A stretch of 64,000 nucleotides of DNA, from positions 2,790,501 to 2,854,500 of the forward strand of contig NZ_CP022707.1 of assembly GCF_025340265.1 (NCBI RefSeq). Direction: 5' to 3'. Positions 45,078 to 54,511 of the stretch are shown in pieces. The translations under genes were made by a program, and so were the position numbers. The notes below the pieces were generated by a model that was given only the letters and a program-made list of their open reading frames with translations, was not told where the DNA came from and did not search any database. The stretch is from Novosphingobium sp. 9 (lineage in GTDB: Bacteria > Pseudomonadota > Alphaproteobacteria > Sphingomonadales > Sphingomonadaceae). Position 1 is the first letter of the stretch, and the number at the start of each line of letters is the position of its first letter.

Positions 45078-47634
45078 GGCGCCTTCTATGTCGGCCCCCT
45101 CCATGTCGGCCCTGCCCTGGCGCAGCGCCTGGACTCTGGCGAAGCGCGATCTTTCCGCGCGGTTCAAGGGCTTGCGCCTGCTTCTGGCCTGCCTGTTCCT
45201 GGGCGTCGGTGCCCTCGCCGCGATCGGCACGCTGACCGGGTCAATCCAGCACGAGCTTTCGGTGCGGGGGCGCACGATCCTGGGTGGAGACCTGTCGTTC
45301 AGCGTCTGGCAGCGCAGCCCGACCCCGCGCGAACTGGCGGAGATGCAGCGCTTCGGCACCACCTCCACCTCGTTCCGGTTGCAGGCGCTGGCGGTTCACG
45401 GCAACCGCTCGGCCTCGCTGTCGGTCAAGGCGGTGGACAGCCGCTGGCCATTGGCGGGCGAGCTGGTGCTGGCGGACGGGCGCCATGTCGGCGCACCGCC
45501 CAGCGGCGTCGCGTACCTCTCCGAAGGCGGCGCCGCGCGCCTCGGGCTGAAGCCTGGCGAGCGCTTCACCATCGCCGGATTTCCCCTGAAACTCGGTGGC
45601 CTGATCGCCAGCGATCCCGAGCAGCTGGGGGACGGCTTTGCACTGGGCGATCCGGTGATCGTGCCCATCGGCATGCCGCGCGAGGCCGGACTCACTGCGC
45701 CGGGCGCGATGTTCCGCAGCGAGACCAAGCTCGACACAAACGGGACAGAAACCGACACAGGCGGGATAGAGCGGCTCGCCCGGCACTTCAAGACGACCTT
45801 CCCCGATGCCGGATACGAGATCAGGACACGCGACAACGCCGCGCCCTCGACCACGCGGTTTGTGGAGCGCATGGGCCAGTTCCTGATCCTCGTCGGCCTC
45901 GCCGCGCTGACCATCGCCGGGATCGGCATCGGCGGCGGCGTATCCTCCTATCTCGAAGCCCGCCGCACCAGCATCGCCACGCTGAAAGTGCTGGGCGCGA
46001 CCAGCGGCGACATCGCGCGGATCTATGCCTTGCAGGTCGGCGCCGCCGCGCTGGTGGGTAGCCTTGCCGGACTGCTGGCAGGCGTGCTGGTGACGCCGCT
46101 GCTCGCCCATGCGCTGGGCACGCTGCTGCCGGTGGCGGGCGGCTTCATGATCTCGCCCGTCGCGCTGGCCAGCGCGGCCGGATATGGCCTGCTGGTGGCG
46201 CTGGTCTTCGCCGCGCCGCCGCTGGTGCGGGCGCGCAGTTTCCCGGCGATGGCGCTGATGCGCGCGCGGGTCTCCCCCTTGCGGACATCATGGCGGGCGC
46301 TGGTGCTGCCGGTGGGCCTCGGCCTTGCCGGGATCGTCGCGCTGGTGATGGTGAGCGCAGCGCAGCCGTGGCTCAGCGCCGGGTTCCTCGTCGGCGCCGC
46401 CGCGATGCTCGGCCTGCTGGCGCTTGTCGGCAAAGGCATCGCCCTTCTCGCCCGCCGCCTGCCGCGCCTCAAAAGCCCGATGCTGCGGGCGGGCCTTGCC
46501 AACCTCCACCGCCCCGGCGCGCAAGTGGGCGCGCTCGTCACCGCGCTCGGCTTCGGGCTTTCCGCCTTCGTGCTGATCGCCGGGGCCGAGACCAGCCTCG
46601 ATGCCGAGATCCGCAACACCGTGCCCGACCGCGCACCGGACTACTTCGTGATGGACCTCCAGCCCGAGGCCGCGCCCGCCTTCCGCGCCGCCGTGAACAA
46701 GGCCGCACCGGGGCCCGAGGTCCGCCTCGTGCCGAACCTGCGCGGGCGTATCCTCGCCTACGGTCCTGCCGACCATCCGACCCGCGTCGATGACAGCGCG
46801 AAATTGCCCGAAGACGCCTGGGCACTGCGCGGCGAGCGCGGGCTGACGTGGTCGGACACGGTGCCGCCGGGCAATGTCGTGACCGCCGGACACTGGTGGG
46901 GGCCGCACTATGCCGGGCCCCCGCTGGTCTCGGTGGACGAGAAGCTGGCGAAGGCGGTCGGCCTGAAGCTCGGCGATACGATCACCATCGGCGTGCTCGG
47001 CGTCGAGCGCAGTGCGACCATCGCCGCCTTCCGCCGGATCGACTGGGATTCGATGGGCTTCAACTTCGTGCTGGTGTTCTCACCCAACGCGCTGGAGGAC
47101 GCACCGCACACGCTCGCCGCGACGATCTCGCTCCCGCCGGGCGCCAGGCGAACCAATCTGCTGCCAACGCTGGTGCAGGCCTTCCCCACCAGCTCGGTGA
47201 TCGAGACCGGCCCCTTGCTGACGCAAGTGCGCGGACTGCTGGACCAGATGGCGAGCGCGATCCTCGCCGCCGCCTCTGTGGCCGTGCTGGCGGGCCTTGC
47301 CGTGCTGCTCGGCGCCATCGCCGCCGCACGGGCGAGCCGCACCTACGACAACGTGATCCTGCGCGTGCTGGGCGCCAGCCGCGCGCAGCTGCTGGCTTTG
47401 CAACTGGCGGAATATGGCGTGCTGGCGCTGGTTCTGGCCGTGGTGGCGCTCGGCCTCGGCTCGCTGGCCGGATGGGCGGTGATGACGCAGGTATTCGGCT
47501 TCGGCTGGCAGCCGGACTGGGTGCGCGTGGCGCTGGTGCTTGTCGCCGGCCTCGTGCTGGTCATGGCCTTCGCGCTGGGCGGCTCGCTGCCGCTGCTGCG
47601 CGCGAAACCGGCGCAGGCGCTGCGGGAGTTGTGA
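45070..47634 (+). CDS. ybbP: FtsX-like ABC permease (YbbP-like)
   Basis: An 854-residue inner-membrane permease of the YbbP family with two FtsX domains. One TM helix near the N-terminus (LLLACLFLGVGALAAIGTLT) precedes a large periplasmic domain. FtsX core 1 is at about residues 265-390 (IGGGVSSYLEARRTSIATLK), then further TM segments and a second periplasmic domain. FtsX core 2 lies at the C-terminus (LLGAIAAARASRTYDNVILR; SLPLLRAKPAQALREL). The ten-TM layout is typical. ATG 45070 overlaps ybbA by eight bases; MSALPWRS at 45103 is an alternative start. An 114-bp intergenic repeat begins 33 bases after its stop. Confidence 0.9.
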   Translation: MPEAPSMSAPSMSALPWRSAWTLAKRDLSARFKGLRLLLACLFLGVGALAAIGTLTGSIQHELSVRGRTILGGDLSFSVWQRSPTPRELAEMQRFGTTSTSFRLQALAVHGNRSASLSVKAVDSRWPLAGELVLADGRHVGAPPSGVAYLSEGGAARLGLKPGERFTIAGFPLKLGGLIASDPEQLGDGFALGDPVIVPIGMPREAGLTAPGAMFRSETKLDTNGTETDTGGIERLARHFKTTFPDAGYEIRTRDNAAPSTTRFVERMGQFLILVGLAALTIAGIGIGGGVSSYLEARRTSIATLKVLGATSGDIARIYALQVGAAALVGSLAGLLAGVLVTPLLAHALGTLLPVAGGFMISPVALASAAGYGLLVALVFAAPPLVRARSFPAMALMRARVSPLRTSWRALVLPVGLGLAGIVALVMVSAAQPWLSAGFLVGAAAMLGLLALVGKGIALLARRLPRLKSPMLRAGLANLHRPGAQVGALVTALGFGLSAFVLIAGAETSLDAEIRNTVPDRAPDYFVMDLQPEAAPAFRAAVNKAAPGPEVRLVPNLRGRILAYGPADHPTRVDDSAKLPEDAWALRGERGLTWSDTVPPGNVVTAGHWWGPHYAGPPLVSVDEKLAKAVGLKLGDTITIGVLGVERSATIAAFRRIDWDSMGFNFVLVFSPNALEDAPHTLAATISLPPGARRTNLLPTLVQAFPTSSVIETGPLLTQVRGLLDQMASAILAAASVAVLAGLAVLLGAIAAARASRTYDNVILRVLGASRAQLLALQLAEYGVLALVLAVVALGLGSLAGWAVMTQVFGFGWQPDWVRVALVLVAGLVLVMAFALGGSLPLLRAKPAQALREL

Positions 47635-47667
47635 GGCTGATGAAGGGTGGGCAGCCGTTGCGCTAGT

Positions 47668-47781
47668 GGCCCACCCCGCTGCGACTAAGGTTCGCTGCGC
47701 TCACCCAGTCTCGCTCCCCTCCCGCTTGCGGGAGGGCCGGAAGGCTTGGGAACGCAGTGACCTAGCCGAACGGGGTGGGCC
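47668..47781. repeat. Dispersed 114-bp intergenic repeat, copy A
   Basis: An element with perfect 11-bp terminal inverted repeats (ggcccaccccg at 47668, cggggtgggcc ending 47781) and an internal hairpin (ctcccgc/gcgggag, near 47719-47734). A second copy at 54547-54660 has the same order of blocks. Both copies start 33-36 bases after the stop of a plus-strand gene. Confidence 0.85.
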
Positions 47782-47811
47782 GAAGGATGGGCAGGCAAAA
47801 GCGCCTTACGC

Positions 47812-48389
47812 TCAGGCGCAGAACACCTGATCGGCCAGCTTGGCGACGCGGCGGGGCAGTAGCCGCCGCGGGCAGCTGCGGCGTGGAAGTAGAGCGCATC
47901 GCCGACGACCGGATCGTGCTCGCCTGCAACCACTTCCTGCGCGACACGCAGGGCAGTGCCCCAGCGACGGTCGCCCGAGAAATCGTAGGCATCGACGTTG
48001 AAGAACTGGCCGCGCTGCTTGGCGACGCCGCAGATCGTGGTGGGGAAGCGGCCAGAGCGGGTGCGGTTCATCACCACCTGCGCGACGGCGACCTGCCCGA
48101 TTTCCGGCTGACCGCCGGATTCACGAAGCACGACTTTGGCAAGGCAAAGCGTTTCGGCATCGGTATCGTCGGCATCGACCATGTCGCCGGCGGCAGGCGC
48201 ATCGGCGTGGACCTGTGCCAGCGCGGCGCTTTCGACGACCGGCGAAGTGGTCGATGTGACCGTCGCGGGAACCGAAGCTGTGGGAAGCGGTTGAACTACG
48301 GGAATGGCCGATACCGGCCCGGAAAGCTGCACCAGCGCGGCGGCGCCCAGTGTGAGCAGCGCGATACGGCGCGTTTTCGTCGTATTCAT
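47812..48389 (-). CDS. SleB-type cell wall hydrolase, 3' frameshift as read
   Basis: A peptidoglycan hydrolase of the SleB/CwlJ (Hydrolase_2) family with an N-terminal signal/TM (MNTTKTRRIALLTLGAAALV). The catalytic domain begins TLCLAKVVLRESGGQPEIGQ and runs through GQVAVAQVVMNRT and GQFFNVDAYDF to ALYFHA. As read, the frame continues past the domain into the 114-bp repeat and stops at 47685. Adding one base at GGGG 47853-47856 instead gives the normal family ending (YCPRRVAKLADQVFCA) and a stop at 47812, so I take that as the true end. It has no same-strand partner nearby. Confidence 0.8.
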
Positions 48390-48705
48390 GAAGCCCCCTG
48401 AACCCCGGCCTGTCCGGTCCCTTGCCCGTGCGAGAGGCCGCAATTCGGTTCGTCGCACAAGCAAACTGCGACCAGTTGCATCGCCAGCGGGGTGGATGGA
48501 GCCCGTTAACGAAGTCTGAAAATGGCGGATTTCCGCCATTTCAGCTTCATGGAACGGCGCATGCGGGGCATCCTGACAGGCGCGTTAACCAGCGGATTTC
48601 CGGTACTTTTCGGCCCGTCGCCCAGCCGTTTCGGCGAAATGCCCTTGATCATGGGTGCCGACCGGGCCGAAAACGCTCGATCGGCACGTCTTCAGATCGA
48701 GTCGA
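48390..48705. other. Gene-free spacer with a terminator-like hairpin
   Basis: A 316-base gap between the start of the SleB-type gene and the end of the macB-like permease, both on the minus strand. A perfect 10-bp hairpin with a two-base loop (aaatggcgga, 48520-48541) reads on the minus strand into 'ttttcag', so it may terminate the efflux operon. The rest should hold the SleB-type promoter. No gene was seen. Confidence 0.45.
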
Positions 48706-49914
48706 TCACTCGTGACGCAGCGCGTCGATGGGGTTCAGCGCCGCCGCCCGGCGCGCCGGGAAGTAGCCGAAGACCACGCCGATCACTGCCGAGACGATGA
48801 AGGCCATCACGTTGCTGGACATGTCGAAAGTCCACGGCACCTGCATCAGCGGCGTCGCCAATGCGATCAGCACTTGCGCCAGCAGCAGCCCGACGATGCC
48901 GCCAAGGCACGACAGCACGATCGCCTCGACCAGGAACTGCATCAGGACCTCGCGCGCCAGAGCACCGATGGCGAGGCGGATGCCGATCTCGCGCGTGCGC
49001 TCCGTCACCGAGACCAGCATGATGTTCATGATGCCGATGCCGCCGACGACAAGGCTGATCGCGGCGACGGCGGTGACGATGCCGGTCAGCAGCCCGGTGG
49101 TCTGGCTGAGCGTATCGGAAATCTGCTTGGTATCGAAGATGTTGAAGTCATCCTCCGCCCCTTCGGACAGATGGCGACGCTCACGCAGCAGGGCGCTGAG
49201 CGAATCCTGCACCTGCTTGCTCTGGTAGTTGGTATCGACGCCGACGAGGATCATGCGCACGTCGGTGGAGCCGATGAAGCGGCGCTGCACGGTCTTGATC
49301 GGCATGATCACGACATCGTCCTGATCGCCGCCGAAGCCTGCCTGCCCCTTGGTCTCCAGCGTGCCCACCACGGTACAGCTTACGGTGCCCACGCGCATGC
49401 GCTTGCCGATCGGATCGACCACCTTGAACAGGTTGGTCTGCACGGTGGAGCCGATGATGCAAGCGGCGCTGCCCGCCTGCTCCTCCAGCGGAGTGAACAG
49501 GCGCCCGGCGCTCAGCTTCCAGGGCTGGACGGTGAAATAGGCATTGGTGGTGCCGTTGATCGTGGTGGACCAGTTGGCGCCGTCGTAGATCACCCGCGCG
49601 GTGCTCTGCGCCTGCGGGGCCACGGCAACGACGCCTGCCACCTGCTGGCGGATCGCCTCGACATCGTCGCTCTTGAAATCCTGCGGCAGCGCGCCGCCGC
49701 CGCCGCGTCCGAAGCCCTGCCCCGGACGTACCATCAGCACGTTGGTGCCCAGCTGCGCGATCTGCGCCTGCACGGCGGCCGTCGTCGCCTTGCCCAGCGT
49801 CACCATGGTGACGACCGCCGAGACGCCGATGACGATGCCCAGGATCGTCAGGAACGAGCGCAACAGGTGGCGGCGGATCGAGCGCAGCGCCAGCATGAAC
49901 ACGGTGCCGAGCAT
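48706..49914 (-). CDS. MacB-like ABC permease (FtsX family)
   Basis: A 402-residue inner-membrane permease with the MacB four-TM layout: one TM near the N-terminus (LLRSFLTILGIVIGVSAVVT), a large periplasmic MacB_PCD domain (about 45-250), then three C-terminal TMs with the FtsX block ISLVVGGIGIMNIMLVSVTE followed by RTREIGIRLAIGAL. It couples ATP hydrolysis to movement of a periplasmic substrate toward the outer-membrane channel. It overlaps the ATPase gene upstream (about one base between frames at 49914). ATPase and permease are separate genes rather than fused as in E. coli MacB. Confidence 0.92.
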   Translation of the reverse strand: MLGTVFMLALRSIRRHLLRSFLTILGIVIGVSAVVTMVTLGKATTAAVQAQIAQLGTNVLMVRPGQGFGRGGGGALPQDFKSDDVEAIRQQVAGVVAVAPQAQSTARVIYDGANWSTTINGTTNAYFTVQPWKLSAGRLFTPLEEQAGSAACIIGSTVQTNLFKVVDPIGKRMRVGTVSCTVVGTLETKGQAGFGGDQDDVVIMPIKTVQRRFIGSTDVRMILVGVDTNYQSKQVQDSLSALLRERRHLSEGAEDDFNIFDTKQISDTLSQTTGLLTGIVTAVAAISLVVGGIGIMNIMLVSVTERTREIGIRLAIGALAREVLMQFLVEAIVLSCLGGIVGLLLAQVLIALATPLMQVPWTFDMSSNVMAFIVSAVIGVVFGYFPARRAAALNPIDALRHE

Positions 49915-50702
49915 CAGGCGAGCCCCTCTGTCGAGCCGTCCGGCTCGCTGATATCCTGCGCAGGCCGGTCAGGCTCGGGCATCTCGCCCGAACGGTGGCC
50001 GCGCTCGATCCGGTCCACCAGACCGTCGCGGAAATGGACGATGGTGCGCGCGAAGGCGGCCATGTCGGGCTCGTGCGTCACCATCAGCACGGTGATCCCC
50101 TGCTCGCGGTTCAGCCGGGTGAGCAGTTCCATGATCTCCACCGAGCGTTCGGAATCGAGGTTGCCGGTCGGCTCGTCCGCCAGCAGCACGTCAGGGCTGG
50201 TGACGATGGCGCGGGCAATCGCCACGCGCTGCTGCTGGCCGCCCGAAAGCTCCGCCGGGGTGTGGTCCCACCATTCCTTGAGGCCCACCTTGTCGAGCGC
50301 ATCGAGCGCGGCAAGGCGCCGTTCGCGCTTGGGATCGCCGCGATAGACCAGCGGCAGCTCGACATTCTCCAGCGCGCTGGTGCGCGAGAGCAGGTTGAAG
50401 CCCTGGAACACGAAGCCCAGATAGCGCCGCCGCAGCATCGCGCGCTGGTCGCGGTCGAGCGCCTCGACGTGGTGGCCCTTGAACAGGAACGCGCCGCCCG
50501 TGGGCACGTCGAGGCAGCCGAGCATGTTCATCGTCGTCGACTTGCCCGAGCCCGAAGGCCCCATCACCGCCACGAAATCGCCGCGCTCGATATCGAGATC
50601 GACGCCTTTCAGCGCATGGAACGCGGTCGCCCCGGTGCCATAGACCTTGGTGATCCCGCGCAGCCGGATGAGCGGGTCGGCAGCGGCGGCCATGTCACCC
50701 AC
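49914..50702 (-). CDS. MacB-like ABC transporter ATP-binding protein
   Basis: A 262-residue ABC ATPase. Walker A is MGPSGSGKSTTMNMLG, the Q-loop VFQGFNLLSRTSALENVELP, the signature LSGGQQQRVAIARAI and Walker B VLLADEPTGNLD; the last block is diagnostic of the LolD/MacB group. The tail after the H-loop (VTHEPDMAAFA) is a short acidic Pro-rich extension. Start could be 50702 or the next Met at 50693. It overlaps the adaptor gene by eight bases and is adjacent to the permease, so the three encode a tripartite MacAB-type pump. Confidence 0.92.
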   Translation of the reverse strand: MGDMAAAADPLIRLRGITKVYGTGATAFHALKGVDLDIERGDFVAVMGPSGSGKSTTMNMLGCLDVPTGGAFLFKGHHVEALDRDQRAMLRRRYLGFVFQGFNLLSRTSALENVELPLVYRGDPKRERRLAALDALDKVGLKEWWDHTPAELSGGQQQRVAIARAIVTSPDVLLADEPTGNLDSERSVEIMELLTRLNREQGITVLMVTHEPDMAAFARTIVHFRDGLVDRIERGHRSGEMPEPDRPAQDISEPDGSTEGLA

Positions 50703-52095
50703 CCTTGGCGCCGGCCGCAGCGGAACCGGCGGCGGACAGCGTGCCGGTGATGACCTGCATGCCCGGCTTGAGCCCGCCCGAGACGACTTCGGTATTGGTG
50801 CCGTCGGTATTGCCGGTAACGATCTCGACCGCCTGCGGCTCGCCCTTCTTGCCCAGCACGTAGATCGTCTGGGTGCTGCCGCGCCCGATCGTCGCGCCCT
50901 TGTCGGTCGCCCCGCCCCGGCGCGGCGGACCGCCCAGGATCGCCTTGGCGAAGCCGCCGCTGGCGCCTGCCCCTTCGGCAGGCTTGAAGCGCAGCGCGGT
51001 GTTGGGGATCATCAGCACATTCGCCTTGTCCGAGGTGACGATATCGGCGGTCGCGGTCATGCCGGGGCGCAGCTTGAGGTCGTTGTTGGCGACCGAAAGA
51101 TCGGCCGCGTAGGACACCACCTGCCCGCTCGACGACGACGAACTGGTGCTGCTGGTCGTGCTGGAGCTGGACGAGGATGACGAGCTGCTGACCGTCAGGT
51201 TCGAGCCGATCTCCACCCGCGTGATCTGCGCATCGAACGTCTGGCTGGGGAAAGCATCGACCGTGAACGTCGCCTTCTGGCCGTCCTTCACGGTGCCCAC
51301 GTCCGCCTCGTCGATCGAGACTTCCAGCTTCATCTTGGAAAGATCCTCGGCGATGACGAACAGCGTCGGCGTGCTGAACGAAGACGCCACGGTCTGGCCG
51401 GGATCGACCTGACGCGCCAAGACCACGCCCGACACCGGCGAGCGGATCACCGCATAGGTACGCTGCGTCTTGGTCTGCGCCAGCGAGGCGCGGCTGGCCT
51501 CTGCGGTGGCGACGGCCTGCGCGAGCGCCGCCTTGGCGCGCTGCACATCGGCGCGCGCGGTCTGCATCTCGGTTCCCGAAGGCACCTTGCCGCCCGAGAG
51601 GCGATAAACCTCTTCCTGCCGGGCCAGCTGCGCCGTGTTTTCGGCCAGCGTCGCCTTGGCGGTGCCGATCGCGGCGACATTGGCGTTGATCGTCGCCTCG
51701 CCCTGCCGGATCTGGTCGTCGATCTGCTCGGGGTCGATCTCGGCGAGCACCTGTCCCTTGGTGACGCGATCGTTCACGTCCACCAGCACCCGCACGATCT
51801 GGCCGGAAAGCTGCGCGCCCACCGTCACCTGATTGGTCGGCGCAAGGTTGCCGGTGGCCGAGACGGTCGTCACCAAACGCCCGGTTTCGGCCTTCGCGGT
51901 CGCATACTTGGGCGCGTCCGATCCGCCCATGCAGCGGCTGAGCAGCAGCACGAGCACCACCAGCACGACGATGGCGACGATCCACCAGCGCCAGCGCTGC
52001 CAGCGCGTGCGGGGCTTTTCGCCGAGGAAGTCTTCGAGATCGCTGTCCGCCATGGTCTGTCCTGCCGGTGGGGTCTGGTGATCCGTCCCGCTCAC
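50695..52095 (-). CDS. MacA-like periplasmic adaptor (membrane fusion) protein
   Basis: A 466-residue adaptor of the HlyD/MacA family. A single N-terminal TM (RWWIVAIVVLVVLVLLLSRC) anchors it. The lipoyl/beta-barrel segments flank a coiled-coil hairpin (about 100-190, ATINANVAAIGTAKATLAEN region). YAVIRSPVSGVVLARQVDPG is the family-conserved lipoyl half-motif. A 21-residue almost pure Ser/Thr run (303-323) interrupts the beta-barrel region. ATG 52095 overlaps the channel gene's stop by four bases; a second Met at 52053 is an alternative start. It links the MacB-like pair to the outer-membrane channel. Confidence 0.9.
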   Translation of the reverse strand: MSGTDHQTPPAGQTMADSDLEDFLGEKPRTRWQRWRWWIVAIVVLVVLVLLLSRCMGGSDAPKYATAKAETGRLVTTVSATGNLAPTNQVTVGAQLSGQIVRVLVDVNDRVTKGQVLAEIDPEQIDDQIRQGEATINANVAAIGTAKATLAENTAQLARQEEVYRLSGGKVPSGTEMQTARADVQRAKAALAQAVATAEASRASLAQTKTQRTYAVIRSPVSGVVLARQVDPGQTVASSFSTPTLFVIAEDLSKMKLEVSIDEADVGTVKDGQKATFTVDAFPSQTFDAQITRVEIGSNLTVSSSSSSSSSSTTSSTSSSSSSGQVVSYAADLSVANNDLKLRPGMTATADIVTSDKANVLMIPNTALRFKPAEGAGASGGFAKAILGGPPRRGGATDKGATIGRGSTQTIYVLGKKGEPQAVEIVTGNTDGTNTEVVSGGLKPGMQVITGTLSAAGSAAAGAKGG

Positions 52096-53667
52096 TGTGC
52101 GGGTCCGGCCTGAGTTTGGGATGTGCTGGAACTGGAAGCGCCGGTGGCCGAAAGCCCTGCGGGCATCGGCGTGTTGCCGGTATCGGGCAGGCGATTGGCA
52201 TCCCAGCCGCCGCCCAGCGCCACATAGAGCGCGACGATCGCCTGCGCCTTGTCCGACCGCGCCTGCGCCAGCCCGTCGCGCGCCGAGATCAGCGAGGATT
52301 CGGCGGTGTTGAGCGTGGTGAAGTCGGTCAGCCCCGAACGATACTGGCTGCGTGCGAGCACCGCCGAATTGGTCGCCGCGTCGAGCGCGATGGCATACTG
52401 CACTTCGCGCGCGCGGGCCGCATCGAGCGCGACCATCGCGTTCTCGGTATCCTCCAGCGCGCTGAGCACGGCGGACTTGTAGGCCGCGAAGGCCTCATCC
52501 GCCGCCGCGCGGTTCGACCGCACTTGCGCCGAGGCCGCGCCGCCGTTGAAGATCGTGTGCGACAGCGTGCCGAACAGCGATCCGGTGATCGTGTCGAGCA
52601 GGCTGGAGAGGCTCGTGGCGTTGCTGGTCAGAGAGCCGCCGATCGACAGCGAGGGCAGCAGCGCCGCCTTGGCAACCCCGATCCGCGCCACGGCAGCGGC
52701 GAGCGAGCGCTCTGCCGAGCGGACATCCGGGCGCTGGCGCAGGGTATCGGCGGGAACGCCCACGCCGACGATATCCTCGCCCGCGAGCGATCCATCGGCA
52801 GCAGAGTGCGTCGCCGGGATTGGCGCGGGGGTTGCCAGCAGCGCCTTGAACGTGCCGGGCGCCTGCCCGGTCAGCACGCCGATGCGCGCGACGGCGGTGT
52901 TGTAGGACTGCTCCAGCGTCGGGATCGTCGCGGCGGTCTGCGCCCGGCTGGCACGCGCCGTCTCGACATCGACCGACGTGGTCAGCCCGGCCTGCACACG
53001 CCACTGGGCGATCTGCAGGTTCTCGTCGAGGATTGTCAGGCTGTCGCGCGCATTGGCCAGCTGCGCCTGATAGCCGCGCGCCAGCATGTAGTTCTTCGCG
53101 ACCTCGCTCTCCACCGAGAGCAGCGTGGTGGCATAGTCGTAGCCGCTGGCCTGATAGGCATCGCGCGAAGCCTCGACCGAGCGACGCACCCCGCCGAACA
53201 GATCAAGCTGATAGCTGGCATCGAGGCCGACCGAATAGTTGGTCGTCCCCCGCTGCCCGAATAGACATAGCCCGAGGAACCGGCGGTCGCCGCGCCGTTG
53301 GCCCGCGCACCTGCTCATAGCGCGTCGCGCCTGCCGATCCGCTGAGCGTCGGGAACAGCGAGCCCTGGCTGACCTTCAGCGCCTCTCGCGCCTGCCGCAG
53401 CCGCGCCACCGCCTGCGCCAGATCGAGGTTGTTCGCCGCCGCCAGCTCGACCACTTGGGTCAGCACCGGGTCGTCGAACCGGCTCCACCAGCGGGTCAGG
53501 TCCTCGCGCTCGGTAGAGGCCGGGACCGACCAGGCATCGGGAACGCCAAGGTCTGCCGCCGCGCGGGCGTGATAGTTCGGCCCGACGGCGCAGGCGCCCA
53601 GCGCGCCGCTCATCACCGCGCACAGCGTTACAGTGGGGACAAGATTGAGCCCGGTTCGTTTCATCAT
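52092..53667 (-). pseudogene. NodT-type outer-membrane efflux lipoprotein, two frameshifts as read
   Basis: A TolC-superfamily channel that carries substrates across the outer membrane. The N-terminal part (MMKRTGLNLVPTVTLCAVM..., lipobox LGAC, AVGPNYH) and the OEP repeat domain up to about residue 110 read in one frame. The rest reads in another, from GTTNYSVGLDASYQLDLFGG to the end. Breaks are at CCC 53302-53304 and CCCCC 53247-53251; adding a base at each restores about 525 residues, a normal NodT length, reading NGAATAGSSGYVYSGSGG between. It is the first gene of the efflux operon and overlaps the adaptor by four bases. Confidence 0.82.
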
Positions 53668-53842
53668 GCCAGCCTGAAAGGTCGCGGGTCTGTCGTCCAG
53701 CGGGGAATTGTGTCACTGTGTTGCAAATTCACCGGCAGTTTCAAGGTGATTATCGAAATTTCCGGTCGGTGTATTAGTTTTAACCCTGATGCGCGATGAC
53801 AGGGATCATGGCCTTTTCAGATTCGCTCCCTATCTTTTTGTC

Positions 53843-54511
53843 ATGAACCGCAACGCTCTTCTCCTGCTCGGCTCGGGCGTGGTGGCACTGGGCGCCATCG
53901 GCGGCGCGCTCTATGCCGCCGGAAGGCCCGAAGCGGCCTCCCCTGCCCTTGGCACGGATGCGAAGACGGTGGTCGCGGCGAATGTAACGAAAGCGGCGGC
54001 GAATGTGTCTGCCCCTGCCCCCTCACCCGCGCCTGCCAGAGACGCAGGCTTCGTCATCAAGCGCATCCTGCCGATCAGCGGCCCGATCCGCTATGGCGAC
54101 TGGCACTGGGACGATGCGGGCGTGCCGCAAGGCCCGATCGTCATCACCGTCGACCTCGACGCCCGCGTGATCTCGGTGTTCCGCGACGGCTACGAGATCG
54201 GCACCAGCGCAGTCCTGCTGGGCAGCGACGACAAGCCGACCCCGCTCGGCGTGTTCCCGATCACCCAGAAGGACGAGCATCACGTCTCGAACATCTACAC
54301 CGGCGCGCCGATGCCCTACATGCAGCGCCTGACCAACGACGGGATCACCCTGCACGGCTCGAACGTGGCGCTGGGCTACGTCAGCCACGGCTGCGTGGGC
54401 ATGCCCGACGATTTCGCCGCCAAGCTGTTCAAGACCACGCATCTGGGCGACAAGGTCTATATCACCCGCGGCAAATACGTGGGCATGGGCTCGGACCTGA
54501 CCGGCGGGTGA
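53843..54511 (+). CDS. L,D-transpeptidase (YkuD domain)
   Basis: A 222-residue periplasmic enzyme that makes 3-3 crosslinks in peptidoglycan or attaches proteins to it. A signal anchor at the N-terminus (NALLLLGSGVVALGAIGGAL) is followed by an Ala/Pro-rich linker (about 45-70). The YkuD catalytic block HGSNVALGYVSHGCVGM contains the active Cys, C184, and the conserved His. ATG 53843 was preferred over 53789 because it puts the signal at the very N-terminus. It is a single gene. A copy of the 114-bp repeat starts 36 bases after its stop. Confidence 0.9.
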   Translation: MNRNALLLLGSGVVALGAIGGALYAAGRPEAASPALGTDAKTVVAANVTKAAANVSAPAPSPAPARDAGFVIKRILPISGPIRYGDWHWDDAGVPQGPIVITVDLDARVISVFRDGYEIGTSAVLLGSDDKPTPLGVFPITQKDEHHVSNIYTGAPMPYMQRLTNDGITLHGSNVALGYVSHGCVGMPDDFAAKLFKTTHLGDKVYITRGKYVGMGSDLTGG

